This document shows, one piece after another, positions 22,812-35,039 of a stretch of 64,000 nt of DNA. Source of the stretch: Sipunculus nudus. Taxonomy: Eukaryota > Annelida > Sipuncula > Golfingiida > Sipunculidae. The notes under the pieces were generated by a model. It ran no database searches, was not told the DNA's origin, and saw only the letters and a list, made by a program, of their open reading frames with translations. Location: positions 83,613,056-83,677,055 of the forward strand of contig CM049310.1 of assembly GCA_026874595.1 (NCBI GenBank). The letters run 5' to 3'. Position 1 is the stretch's first letter, and every line of letters begins with the position of its first letter. The position numbers and the translations under genes are program-made.

Positions 22812-24840
22812 CTAGTTCTATCATGATCTCTTCACCACCCTGTTCATAGTAATCTTATGAAAAGACCTTCACGAAAAAATTGAAATGTACCACATTCCAC
22901 AGAGAGAGCATGCCTTTTAAGTTTTATAATAGAAGCCTGCCATTCAGATTCCTGACTTATTACTTATTCACTATTGTGCAATGTGAAACACAAGAATTAG
23001 TGAAATAGAGCCCTGCGTATACTAGCTGTAGCAACATGACTCAGTAGGCATTTATATTGGGCTGGTGTGCCTAACTTGAGTCATGATACAGTATCGAGGA
23101 ATGCATTGCAGTGGTATTCCATCATGTTGCATTTGTATCATTGTAAACAGCCCATAAACTTACTAGTAGGCTCAAAATATTGAACTGACAAAAAAGAATA
23201 CATGTTAACTCACAACCCAAACTGAAACTCTGTCTCTACAGTAACAAATCATTTCCTGTATTTGCGAACAAGTTGGCTGTGTCCAGTAACATCTGCGAGC
23301 CATGCTTGTATTCACCCTGTCAGAAATTAACCAAACATGTGGTGGGATTTACCAATATGCTCAGTAAAAATATAATTTTTCTTGCCAATATAAGGTGTTG
23401 TTTGAAAGAATATTAAAAAAGCTGATGATTGGTCTGGTTTATGTCAAGTGACAGTGTACTTATAGCCTGTGAGGCGTTGTCAGATATTATGAAAATATTT
23501 GCATCCTCATAGAGCCTTAAAGTGCATTCCTGGATTAAGGATGTAAAGGCACTCTTAAGCCAGTACGCTGGTCATAGACTCTCTCTGTAATGGCACTAAA
23601 CATGAGTTGATAGGTCTGCCAATTTGATCTAGAGGTGATCTTAAAATACTGTATCCCACAAACAGTGCACTGGTACTTGTTGCCATTAATTAAAGCAGTC
23701 GTTACATAATTGACTGTGGTCTACTTATAGTCTAATGATCTGTACCAAAAAAATTAAATGATTTACAGTTGGTTATCTTCTAACTGGAGCTTAGCTATGC
23801 ACTTAATATAAAACTATGACAAGGCAAGCCATATAGACCTGGTAAGTGCATGTACTTGTTACTGTAATGGTGATTTGGTACACACTGTGTACAAAGAATC
23901 CTATTCTATAAATTTGAGTTCAACAGATATTATCTGAACTACAGGGGGTAGGTCTGTATTATAAATATAGTCCTCCCTGGGTCTACCTGAATGTCCATTA
24001 GCAGGCACTTTTATGACAATTAGGGCCAGAAACTTCAAATTTGACAGTCAAGTAAATTGGAGTAAAATCCCTCTGAAAACCTAAAAGTGTGTGATTGTGG
24101 CCTGTTTTTAAGTGATACAGGATGAATATCAGATTTTAACTATCAAGACCAATAATCCACTTTGTTACAATGCTGACATAGCTACAGAATTGATCTTAAA
24201 TTATAGATATTGATTTTCATGATACTTAAGCTGTGGATACAAGATTTGGTTTACAGAAATATTCATTAAGTTTCTAACTCATCACGCAATAGGCCATTTT
24301 AAGGAGCTTATGTCATGGCGATGTGACATCTGTCTGTCTGTCCTGTCGGTGTTTATCAACAATTCACAAAAATGTGTCTTCTGCTTAATTTCTTGGCTTT
24401 AATTTATTATGTTTGATTTATCTGATAGGGCTAGGTGTTGGCTTTTAAAATTTCTACATACATTTTTTTAAAATTCATTAATTATGCAAATGTATGCAAT
24501 TTTTGTTTCAAAATCACCAAACTTGCCTCTGCTCCTTTATTTCTTGACCAATTTTGATTTTGATTTATACTTTTAGTTTTACATATATTATTAAAATCTA
24601 TTAAATATGCAAATTTAAGCAATTTATTTCAAAATAAAAAAAATTGTTTCTCCTTTCATTTTGATTTTGTTTTATATGGTTGGGATAGGTATTTGCTTTT
24701 AAACTTGTACACAAAATTTTGAAATTATTAAAATATGCAGATCAATGTAAACTGCTTCAGAATCACAAATGTTCATGTTTCTTCTTTAATATTTCTGGAC
24801 CAATTTCTTGAATTTAATTAAACTTAATGTGGTTGGATGC
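22812..24840. other. intron-like AT-rich stretch
   Basis: No exon supported. At about 24330-24830 a weakly repeated block (TTTCTTGGCTTTAATTT, AATTTATGCAAATKTAAGC) occurs two to three times and is probably an old dispersed repeat. Confidence 0.45.
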
Positions 24841-24849
24841 ATATGTGCG

Positions 24850-25083
24850 CAAGCTGAAAGTTCAACAGTCGCAAAACAGCATTGCAGAAGTTTGGTTGGT
24901 ATACTTGCCACCAGATGTCCTTGATGAATGTGTTTGGGTTATTTCGTGATCCCCCACATGTTATAAACATTTTGATATTAACAAACCGAACAGACTGGTT
25001 GTGGTTTGACTGGTGTTTTCTGGCCTATTTTAAAAGAATAATCTTTTGTTAATAGATGTCTGATACTGGAATAGGCCCCTTTA
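24850..25083 (+). mobile_element. TTAA-bounded element, 3' part
   Basis: It shares CCAGATGTCCTTGATGAATG and CCCCCACATGTTATAAAC with the copies elsewhere and ends ATAGGCCCCTTTAA at 25083. The 5' part is missing or too diverged. Confidence 0.65.
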
Positions 25084-25512
25084 ACATTTGTGATTGGTCA
25101 GTTTCCCATGAAGGCTGTTACCAAGATAAGGGAGGTGTTGTATTACCTGGAGTGTTGGTAAATGTAGAACTTACTGAGTGGGTCTGATAAGACTGAACAA
25201 GAAGTATAGGGAGAAAAATCTGAACAGTATAATGTCACACCTGGTACCTATGATATTAACATTTACTTTCATTTTGTATGAGTTAAGATACACATTCTGA
25301 CTGTATATATGTAACACAGTTAAAGAAAGGGTAGTTCTACACATGTAACATAAAACACATCTAATGCCTCCTGCTTCCAGCTTGTGAGTAGGAATATTGA
25401 TTTTGCCACTTGTCTTTTGGTCTGTCATGTTGTCCCTCTGCCTGAGCTGATTGTCCATCACATATAATTCCAAGCTGGTGCCATCATTTTTAATTTTTCA
25501 CATTTTGTAGTT

Positions 25513-26010
25513 GAATTAAAGCTATCTATTCACCTACCTTTTCTGTAGTATTTATGTGATTTCTGGCTTACTCTGCAAATATATCAGTGAATTATAGTTA
25601 ATTCCTGGTAAGAAAAGTTCTTACAATGCCTCTGAGAAGGATGTAGACATGTGTTTATTTATTTACAAGCTTAGCTGTTAGTAAACATGGATTATGTATC
25701 AATGTTGACAAACAGATAAACATGTAACCCAAGGTGGTTGGTTGCATATATGCGGAAGCTGAAAGGTCACTATGGTAGTTTCAAGACACCCTTTGGAAAA
25801 CTGGTTTGCCTGACTTACAGCTAGATGTCACAACTGAATGTGTTTGGATTCATGTGTGGTGGGCCCCACACAGGTTCTGAACACGTGGATATAAACAAAA
25901 CAAACTGCCTGTGTGTGGTGGGGTCAGTGATTTATGGCCTATATTTATAAAAGGTTTAGTGGATTATGTTAAATTAATAAATGTCAGATATCCGAAAGAC
26001 ATCAGTCTTT
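25513..26010 (+). mobile_element. TTAA-bounded element, near full length
   Basis: It begins TTAAAGCTATCTATTCACCT and carries the family phrases TTTATGTGATTTCTGGCTTA, CTAGATGTCACAACTGAATG and TGGCCTATATTTATAAAAGG. The right end is diverged after TGTCAGATATC. The length of about 500 bp and lack of coding capacity fit a non-autonomous transposon. Confidence 0.6.
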
Positions 26011-26698
26011 TTCTATGTAAAATATGTAGCCCAATTAATCAGTGGAAATTTAAGATTGGGTCAAGCTGTACAGTTACTGTTAACCTTTGGTAAGTAGCAG
26101 TCCTGCAATCTCCTTTGCTGATATAAAAAATAATTTAAGATGAGTGTCCTTAAGGTTTCTCCAAATATTGCTTAGGAGAAACAGAAGAATACAGATCTAT
26201 GATTAGTTCAATAATGTTAAGGTCAGTCAGGCACCAGAGGTTTATGCTTAATATATTTAGGGTTGGATGGTGACTCAAATTTTTACAAACTGTAGCTTTA
26301 AGGTGTTACAGTACATCTACCTTGCAGCCAAGACCATGTTAGCTTAAGGCAGAGGACCACTTCACTTTAATTAAACTGATCCCTAGAGCTAAACATCGCA
26401 GTAAATATAATTTCCCGTTGAGTGTAAATCCTTTTGACTAGGCATGGCTTTTCTCTCAGTGGGGGATATAAACGCATGAATTGTTTAACACAGTTCCTGT
26501 TGGGTTTAGATCTGTGAGGGCTGAGACTTGTTGTTAGACTTAATATATTTCACGTGCGAGACGTAAGTAACAGGTCCTGGGGCATCAGGTAACTCCGGGT
26601 ATCAGGTAGCACCTTACCCTGTAACATAAGACATGACCTGTGTTATGGGCCACCGAGGTTATACCAAATAAAGAACAGAGCTGGATATAAACTGGGGC

Positions 26699-26731
26699 AT
26701 GGAGAAATCCTGCCATTCAAAAATCAAGCGG
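26699..26731 (+). CDS. possible alternative first coding exon B
   Basis: ATG at 26699 in a good start context (GGCATGG) opens 11 codons, MEKSCHSKIKR. They end in phase 0 at the excellent donor GTAAGTATG (26732). The preceding 250 bp is non-repetitive and richer in CpG than its surroundings, with a GATATAAACG element near 26464. If real, it would be an alternative N-terminus spliced to the exon at 39829. Such a short block can arise by chance. RNA evidence is required before it is treated as a gene part. Confidence 0.25.
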
Positions 26732-27118
26732 GTAAGTATGTAAATGAGGATTAATACACCTGTAACACAGAATTAGTGACACATCACTGGGCACGCTGAT
26801 ACTTTGCACAGTCTTTTTCAGTAACATGTAGCAGAGGGAGTCCAGTTGCCAGGGGTTTCTGGGATACAGCTAGGCTGAGAGTGGTGTTACAATCAGCCGA
26901 GACTTTTTGCTGTGTTTAGACTGGGACAGGTTGGAGCCTTGCTGATAACGAGTTTCATATCACAGAGACAGCTGATTGCAAATTACTCGCTAAATCCATC
27001 ACAACTAGGCGTAGGTTTGCTCTGCATGTATAAGCATTAAAGCAGCATTTAAACAGGGAACTTGGAACTAAATTGTATTAACACTGAGGTTTTTCACAGC
27101 TGTGGCAATTTAGACAAT

Positions 27119-27145
27119 ATGCATCAGAAGGGGTGGTACCCAGTG
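27119..27145 (+). CDS. possible alternative first coding exon C
   Basis: ATG at 27119 (A at -3) opens nine codons, MHQKGWYPV, ending in phase 0 at the strong donor GTAAGTATT (27146). A possible acceptor TTTTTCACAG ends at 27099, so the block may instead be an internal 5'UTR/start exon. It lies 414 bp after the similar block B. Evidence is limited to these signals. Confidence 0.25.
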
Positions 27146-27202
27146 GTAAGTATTATATTTTTTCAGTCTATGTTTTAATATACTACTACTAGTGTAAACT
27201 TA

Positions 27203-27626
27203 TGGTGAGCCAGTAAATTGATTATATTGATTATTGGTTGTTTTCTCTCGGAATCAATAAAATCAATATGATTATTGCATAATCAATCACAAACAATTAT
27301 GTATGCACATCCAAAGAAGTCATACAATCCTGATAAAATATTCTTATTCCGTCAGAGATATAACTTGTAAGAAAGACTGGGTGCAAGCCAGTGAACACCA
27401 TTAAAACTTAACCTTGTGCAATGAATTTAAGTCCAAACAAATGGATCATTACCTTGACCTTGACCTTTCAGCATGATGTGCAAGTTATACTGTATTCACT
27501 CAGTCAATATTTTTAGTTTAATACTATACAGCACATTACATGATAATATATAATAATAGGATTAATCATCTATTGTTTTTTATCATTCAGTTATTGACTA
27601 TGATTTTTCCACCAATTCCCACCACA
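27203..27626. mobile_element. hAT-like MITE, decayed copy
   Basis: Shares ATGCACATCCAAAGAAGTCA, CATTAAAACTTAACCTTGTG and TTACCTTGACCTTGACCTTT with 13.5-13.96 kb. The ends TGGTGAGCC.. and ..CCCACCACA are degraded. Confidence 0.55.
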
Positions 27627-27639
27627 GCTGTAAACCCAC

Positions 27640-29700
27640 AAATATTTGCTGAAAATAAAAAAATTCTGTGTCACTGCAAAGCACAGCTCCAGCACAGTAT
27701 AATCCAGCACAAAGATATATGTGATTTTTTAAGATTTCTGGATTTCAGTTTATAATGCAGGTTTCATACTTAGGGATGAGGCATAATCCAGAATTTATAA
27801 CCTTTCGTCAAGATGTTAGAGCGAATCTCTCAGTTTAAGGGAGAATTTACTATTATGCCATTACTAGGGCCTATTCTGATATCTGATGTCTTTAAAACCC
27901 TTGAACCTTTTATAAAAACAGGGCCAGAAAATGCTGATTCTGCTGCACACAGGCTGCTCGTTTTGTTTTATTTTGACAATGTTTATACCAGGTGTCAGGC
28001 CAGCCAAACTATTTCAAATACATTCAACAACTATGATTATACCAGAGCCACCAGTGATTGCATTGATTCTTGCCAGAGTCATCTATAATTGTATGGATTC
28101 TTGTCAGAGCCATAATTGTATGGATTCTTATCAAAGCCATTAAGAATCATATTGTCACACCACACATGCAGCGGACATATATTTCCTAGGAACTTTTTGC
28201 AAAAGTCCAGGAATTCCAAGTCTAGGGGTTGCAACAAAAAGAGTTCATTTCCAAGTTTGTCGCAAATGGATATCACCCACTGTTGACTGGTTCCAGTTTG
28301 ACAGTACGATACTTCAAGAATACACCATTCTCTGGCTTTCGCCCACCATTAACTTGCTTCAGATACAATTCTTCAACACATAAAGTATTCCTGTGCCCTA
28401 CTCAGCTAAACATAAAACTCCAGGACCAATTTTGGTCCTCTGACAGAATTTGACAACACACCCCCCTTGGTGCCAATCTACAACTCACAATACGTCTAGC
28501 TGCAAAGGCTTCTTGGCTGAACCTCTCAACTGACTTACTCTTACGGGAAGCTTCTAGTCAATGAACATTCTACAGATTTCTCTACATGGAAATTACCAGC
28601 TAAGCCTCCAAAAAGCTTATAGACCTCAAGAATCTTCAGTCAGCTAATCATAACAAACATAGTCTGGTAAGTTCCATTGCTTGATACATAAACACACTGA
28701 TCTATTGAACAACACAACACAACATTATCAAATATTACTTTGTTTCCCTGACCATATCTGTTTATATACTAAGAAGCTCTCAATTAACATTATCTTACCT
28801 TGTAAATATATTTGTGTCACATATTTATATTTGTCAGAGCCATCAATATTTGTAGAGATTCTTGACAGAGCCATCAGTACCTGGATCACATCAGCCTTCT
28901 TGAATCAAATGATATGGCCCCCTTAGAACCAGAGAAGCCCATCCCACATTTTTAAAGTTTTGAGAAATTTTACTGAAGAGTATGAGTTTTCTAGTATCTC
29001 CAAATCATGGACACAGAGAAAAACTCAAATAAAATCACCTTGCAGACAAAGGTAAAATATTTTGGCCTACCCTAATAAAAGGATAGAGGCAATTTTACCT
29101 GTTTGTGACCTTGATTTTTGTTTTTTGTTTGGGATGGACCATTCTTTCACTCAATTGTTCCGACTAGTTTATGTGATTTTCTGGGATAGGCCATATTGGC
29201 ATTCATTTATTTCAGTAACCATTTGGAATTTGCAATTGTTATTTTATATTTTTGACTACAAATGAAAACAATTTATAAATTTGTATGGTCACCAGTTATA
29301 TCTATGAAACTGTCATTGTACAGTGTGTTTGAAAAATTACCTGGGTTACTCGTGGCTATGTTGCTCCAGCATTAATAGGTTAGGGGCAGAGTCCAAGAAT
29401 AAGATGAAGAGGAAGCTCAGAAAGGCCATTATCAAAGACCATACTTGTGATCATGATAAAATATTAAACTTTTATGTATCTGATAAATACCTTGCTGCCA
29501 TTTTTTCTGTGAATCCTGGGATTCTTTGGGATGGACTATTCAAGCTTTCAGTTCTTTCAACTATGACTTAATTGATTAAATCCAGAGGTGAACCCTCTTA
29601 ATATCATATTGGTATAAACCAGGTAAGCCCATTTTGTCACAAGAAACCTCATGGGTCTACCAACCTCATAGAACCTTTAACTCATTTTCTCAAAAAATGC
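27640..29700. other. intron-like stretch with small tandem phrases
   Basis: TTGTATGGATTCTTGTCAGAGCC-type phrases (about 30 bp) repeat at 28055-28140 and echo near 28835-28880. Open frames of 60-90 codons (for example 27813-28088 and 29323-29571) lack supporting splice signals. Confidence 0.45.
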
Positions 29701-29717
29701 AGGATGTACCACTCTGG

Positions 29718-29812
29718 ATCTGGGGGGGGGGGATAAAATGTTCCACTCTAGTTCAGGGGAGGGGGGGAGACAAGGTATTCCACTTATGTTCGGGGGAAGG
29801 GGGGGGGGGCTC
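29718..29812 (+). repeat. G-rich tandem, quadruplex-prone
   Basis: Three diverged units of ATGTWCCACTCTRGWTCNGG-type sequence each end in runs of 7-12 G. With several G-runs inside 95 bp the plus strand can in principle form G-quadruplexes. It could also be a site of assembly uncertainty. Confidence 0.75.
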
Positions 29813-29829
29813 ATATATCAACCATTCAG

Positions 29830-31080
29830 TATTTAGCACTAGCCCTACTTAACCTGGACTGTGGTACCTGACAGGCTTCAGTCTTTGGTTAAGTCTGTAT
29901 ATACCATTGTATGTCAGTTTCAGGTTTTCAGGTGTGCTGGCTAAATGGCATGCTCCTGTGGAGAAGATTAAATGAGTTTTTTCCTCAATGCGATAGATTT
30001 TTTTTTATAAAAATATATAAAACTTCCGCAAAAATAAGGTAATATTATCTTGACTTCAGTATAGCTTACAGTGACTCCTCGATTGATTTTTAAATTTTTT
30101 ATAGACTCGAGACAATCTGGGTGTATTTTGATATCATCAGCACTGTAAAGGTAAATTATATACCAACAGGTGCACTGTTGCCATGGTTACAGACTCACAT
30201 AAGTAATGAGTGGTTGAACAAGATACAAAACAGGAATCATGGTTGCCATTGTCTTTCAGACTGACCTTTCACAGTAGCCTCTGAGAAAGTCTGCAGCTTC
30301 TGTTCTGAATTTATTGTTATAACGGCATTGTTTAAATTACTCACGATCATTGATTGAAATCCAATACCAGGCTGTTCTTGTTTTTCAGTAAAGCTCATGA
30401 AAGATTAAAATTGGATCAGATTGTGGTTAACTTGATTTCATCTCCATTGGTGTATTGCCATGTAGGACAGTGTATAAGCTTAGTGTAGTCGGTACGCCAC
30501 ACTGCAAAACTCTACTTAGATCCCGGTTGGAAACCCCCTTTAGTCTGGGTGAGGTTTCATTTTATGCAAATTCTGAATTTTCAAGAATATGAGTCAATAC
30601 TGAGTCATATTGAACTTCACATTTGATCTTGATCGCTTGTGATTTAAGGTACCCTTTCTGTCATCTGGCAAGTATCATATGAATATGATCTCATGGTCTT
30701 GTTATTAAAGGAGGCCAAAATCTTTTGATCCCACAGTGCACAGGGTGTCCGTTTTGTTTATGTCCAAATGTTGATAACATCTCAGGCTCGCTAAATTGGG
30801 TTCCTGAATTCTGTGGTTGGCTTTATATTCTCTGGGTTAGAAATTTGTGATTTCCACTTATTCATTGTTTTGTGAAGATTCCATTTTCGTCATCTCACCA
30901 AATAAAAAACCTGCAGTGCACAAATAGTCAATTATTATATGAATTAACTATATCAAATAATATGTGCACAAATTCTTAATAATTTGACAGGATCCCAGGT
31001 TACATCTGGCAATTTATTGTTAATTAATGGTATATCATTTGGAAGATCTGATCTCTTAGACATAGCAGTCTTTAAACATA
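29830..31080. other. intron-like stretch
   Basis: No supported exon or bounded repeat. Confidence 0.45.
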
Positions 31081-31099
31081 CAAGTTTTTTTTTGTTTTT

Positions 31100-32100
31100 T
31101 AGCTCAGTTGACTGTAAGTGGGGTCATGAGATCAAACGTCAAGGTCACAGGACCCACTACTTTAGAGAGATTGTGGATGCATTTGAAGCCAAATTTTTCA
31201 TCGCAAACCTTCCATCTTCAAGATATTGCTAACCTGCCAATAGGGAAAGATTTGTTTTCAATTTTTGGGTCATGAGGTCAAAGGTCAAGGTCACAGTACC
31301 CACTTATTTAGAAAGATAGCTGCCAATAGGGGAAGAACTTCATTGATTTTGGGATCACAAGGTCAAAGGTCATGGTCACAGGGGCCCATCTGTCCACATA
31401 TTTGTGTCTGGATGATAACTCCAGTTTGGATGGACATATTGGTTTCAATTTTGACTTATATATGAACCACCAATAATGTAAGAACCCTTTTGATTTTGGG
31501 GTCATAAGGCCAAAGGTCAAGGTCATAGGACCAACATCTTTAAAAAGATTGTTGATGTATTTTTAGCCAAACTTTCTGTCCCAAACCTTCTGTCTTCCAG
31601 ATGTTGCTCTCTTGCCAATAGTGGAAGTAACTTATGGATTTTGGGGTCACAAGATCAAAGGTCAAGGTCATGGGGCCATCTATCCTTATATTAATGTCCA
31701 GATGTTAACACCAGTTTGGTTTGAAATATTGGTTTCAAACTTGACTTATATATGGCCCACCACTAAAGTAATTGATTCTTGGGTCATGAGATCAAAGGTC
31801 AAGGTCACAGGATCCACTACTTTAGAGAGATTGTGGATGCATTTGACGCCAAACTTTTCATCGCAGTCCTTCCATCATTGACATGTGGTGCACCTGCCAA
31901 TAGGGGAAGTTTCCTTTTGATTTTTGGGTTACTAGGTCAAAGGTTAAGGTCACAGGGCCCATCCATTCACAAATTAGTTTATTTGATGATAACTCCAATT
32001 TTGGTAGATAGGTTGGCTTCAAACTGATTACAGAACCAATATTTTGGAAAACCTCATAAACATATATTCTGACAGACAAATGCAGCTGAGCGTCAAGACC
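31100..32100 (+). repeat. about 140-bp repeat family with stacked AGGTCA half-sites
   Basis: Seven degenerate tandem units carry a shared core near 31135, 31272, 31360, 31505, 31650, 31790 and 31935. The core is of the form GAGGTCAAAGGTCAAGGTCA followed by CAGGRCCCA. Other shared phrases are ATGATAACTCCAGTTTGGAT, CTGCCAATAGGGGAAG and TTTAGAGAGATTGTGGATGC. A second cluster lies at 42.2-42.9 kb. Spacing is irregular (about 90-150 bp), so this is an old decayed array. Confidence 0.85.
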
Positions 32101-32179
32101 CATGTGTCCCTAGTTATATAAAAAAAATATCAATGTTCTACCTTTTGACATGCCTTCCATAGGGCCTTTTAATCGTAAA

Positions 32180-32625
32180 GGTTTTATTTTAGTGATAATT
32201 CCTCTTTCGTGAATTTTGTGCATTAAAAACCTTGCTAACATATAAACAACCACAGTCTACTCAGAACATATCCAACATTGACATCCAGTTATAAACATGG
32301 TTTTTGCATCAGTGTTGACAAACCATGTAACCCAAGATTGTTGGTTTCATATATATGCGCAAATTAAAAGGGTTTATAATTGCAAAGCGCACGCTAGTTC
32401 GTCTGACCTGCCCCAAGATGTCTTTGTTGAACATGTCTGGATCACTTTGGCGTTCCCCCACATGTTATAAATTATAATATGTGGATATAAACAAAATGAA
32501 CAGCCATTGTGTTGTGGGATCAGTGTTTTCCGGCCTATTTCTATAACAGGTTCAAGTGATTATCTGTAGTTAATGATATCAGAAGGTTTTTTTCGGTGTT
32601 GTCTGATACATAAAATATAATTGTT
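32180..32625 (+). mobile_element. TTAA-bounded element family, diverged copy
   Basis: Contains CCCCAAGATGTCTTTGTTGA, GCGTTCCCCCACATGTTATA and TTTTCCGGCCTATTTCTATA, all in family order. Boundaries are approximate. Confidence 0.55.
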
Positions 32626-33170
32626 CAGTACACGCAGGAATTTCAACAGGCTTTATTGGACTAATTTGTAGTAAGGTGTGGTATAAAGTAAGCATGTGAT
32701 GATGTTTGAAGTTGGTAATGCTAGAATGGTCAGTATAGAATCAGCCAGAAATAATTTGTCCCGTCACATCACTGTAATTGGAGCCAGCTGGGACACAGAT
32801 ACAGTTGTATCATTGATCATGATGAAACCTGAAGTACAGCTAGTGCAGCAAGTTTACAGCGCTTACAGTTGATTTCTGTCATTGGCTGGGGCTGACTGGC
32901 CCATTATGGACTTCAGTGCTGTCTTTGATACCCACTTTCATCCGGCATTGATTGTGCTCCCCTGAGGAGCGGAGAGGATGCAGAAAAGCTATAATGAGGT
33001 TTAGGCTCAGGTAGGAAGATACAGGCAATTAGCTGGTTCCCAACTGTCATCCAGCTCGACGAGATCCGGTCAGTCCCGCATGACAAAGGGGGTCCGATCC
33101 TGGGGACCTGTCACTGCCTTGAACCACTGGTGTTGTAAGGTAGAGGACTAAAGGTAGGAGTTTGTGACCC

Positions 33171-33311
33171 ATGGTCCTCAGTAGTGACGAGTTCTTCATC
33201 TGGATGGGGACGGCTTCTTCATCCACCCCTCAGCGAGCATCCACCACCCAGCTGGTGACGATGAAACCTCACCAGCTGCAGCGATCCTGCAGCCTGTGGG
33301 CAGATCACTTG
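33171..33311 (+). CDS. possible alternative first coding exon D (47 codons)
   Basis: ATG at 33171 follows an in-frame TGA by two codons and opens 47 codons. They end in phase 0 at the donor GTAGGATT (33312). The peptide starts MVLSSDEFFIWMGTASSTPQ, continues through KPHQLQRSC and ends SLWADHL. A second ATG (33204) is in frame. The block is markedly GC-richer than flanking DNA and free of repeats. Phase 0 would join it directly to the exon at 39829. The upstream 300 bp (32870-33170) is also relatively CpG-rich and could hold a promoter. The donor is only moderate. The peptide is not recognised. It is the best of the three extra start-exon candidates. Confidence 0.45.
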
Positions 33312-33644
33312 GTAGGATTAAGCTAACTCTTCTTCGTGTCTCATGTAAAAAAGTTTTGAATGGTAACATTAAGACTCGATGGTTAGATCTCTTTAAATAT
33401 ATTTACTCACACATTTTGGTTTTATTAATGGTAATACCAAAGATCTAGAGAGAATTTTAGATCCCTTTAAATTAATTTACTCCCAGTTTTAGTTTTTATT
33501 AATTTTTTTTTACCATATAACTGGATGTACTGTAGTGTTATGGAGAAATTTATCATGCTGTATTTTTACTTAATGGTGAGGACATATGGCCCTAGTCATT
33601 GTGCTTGTGAACACAGTTTGTAAGTCATTTATGTGGTTAGGATA

Positions 33645-34103
33645 TTCTGTCGTTGCCTTTTTGTTCGTGAGGGTTCCAGGTTGTGATTTTCGTGAAAGGT
33701 AAATTATTGGAAAAAATAAAGCTTTTATGTATAATATGCCCAATTAAAACAGGTAAACAGTCACCTTGTAGCCTCCCTGGCAAAAGATCTATATTGTATA
33801 TATCAGTAATAATAAACCTGGTATCTAACCTTGAAACCAAAGATTGGTATTTTAACAATATCTTATTTTTTACAATATATGCCTATAATGAACAAGAATT
33901 TTCACTCATTCATGTTCTCTTTGGTAGTCATCAAATTGTTAAAGTTTTTCAGCATATTAAATAGTTTATACAATAATTGTATGCTTTGTGTATCCGGTGC
34001 CTCACTGTGTGATTGTGAAAAAATTGAGCCTCTGCAAACCACTGAAAAAAGTTCGAATGTGAAAATGTAACCCCGCAAAAATGAAGCCATTTTAACCACA
34101 GTG
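33645..34103. mobile_element. TIR MITE of the TTCGCGA family, decayed
   Basis: TTCTGTCGTTGCCTTTTTGT and GTGAGGGTTCCAGG at the left and GCAAAAATGAAGCCATTTTA, ACCACAG at the right correspond to the ends of the 14.8 kb copy. TIR identity is lower here. Confidence 0.6.
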
Positions 34104-34734
34104 GTCCCAGTCAATGTTATTAGTTAGTGATCAATTAGAATGAAATCTCAGCCATCAATGTCTGTTTTATTGACATGTTGAGGATATAGTCCCAACAACT
34201 GTCCACATTTGTTATGCCCCCTTCCCCCCTTCTCATGGGGAAACATTTTGTATGCAATCCTGTCATCTGTTATTGTCCATCATCATTGGTTGGATTTTCT
34301 TGTTAAGGTGATAAGTTTTGAAGCATGCATATTTTTGTATGAAATTCTTCAAGGTCAATTAAGCCAAAATTATAAAATTATCTCTAGGATTTCTTGTAAA
34401 TGTGGTCACTCTGGACGTATTGTTTATTTTCCCACTTATTTGACACACAAGTTGTTTCTACCAAAATCTGAGACAACTTTGAAAACAGATGATCTTGACC
34501 TTCAGATATCTAGAAACATAGTGATCTCCATAACTTGTAGTTGCTTTTATAGGAAGGCAGGTATCCAGGACTTTATCAGTGTCACAGGGCATGGTGCCGA
34601 TTCTGTGATCACTTTATTGTCTTATTTGTCTCCGCCGTCCCCGAAGGTGCAGTCTGTGGGTTTGATAATAATAGTGAGCGCCCGTCCATCTTTCCAACCG
34701 TCCTTCATGCCGTCCATCCATACATCTGTCCATC

Positions 34735-35030
34735 CACCACACATTTGTTAACCCAATAACTCAAAAAGAATTAGATCTACAGTCACCAAACTTACAGCAT
34801 TGATGCACCTTATCAAGGGCTAGGTCAAGTTTGAACATGTTTGACCTTGACCCATTTTTCAAGGCCACAGAGGGGATAATGCTTAAATGATGTTAACGCA
34901 ATAACTTGAAAAGAATTTGATGCACAGTCACCAAACTTGCAGCATTGATGTACCTCATGAAGGGCCAGATCAGGTTTGAAAATGGATAACCTTCATGCAG
35001 TTTTCAAGGCTGCAGAGGTAATCTGGCTCT
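34735..35030 (+). repeat. two-copy diverged tandem repeat
   Basis: AATAACTYRAAAAGAATTWGAT plus CAGTCACCAAACTTRCAGC, CATTGATGYACCT and AAGGGCYAGRTCARGTTTGA occur twice, about 135 bp apart. No coding role seen. Confidence 0.75.
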
Positions 35031-35039
35031 GTAATATTG

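Noticed and set aside
34209-34751. 180-codon plus-strand open frame
   Set aside because: It is AT-rich with low-complexity PSFQPSFMPSIHTSVHP at the end from CCATCC repeats. No recognisable domain, no splice support, and its start falls in an AT-rich stretch.
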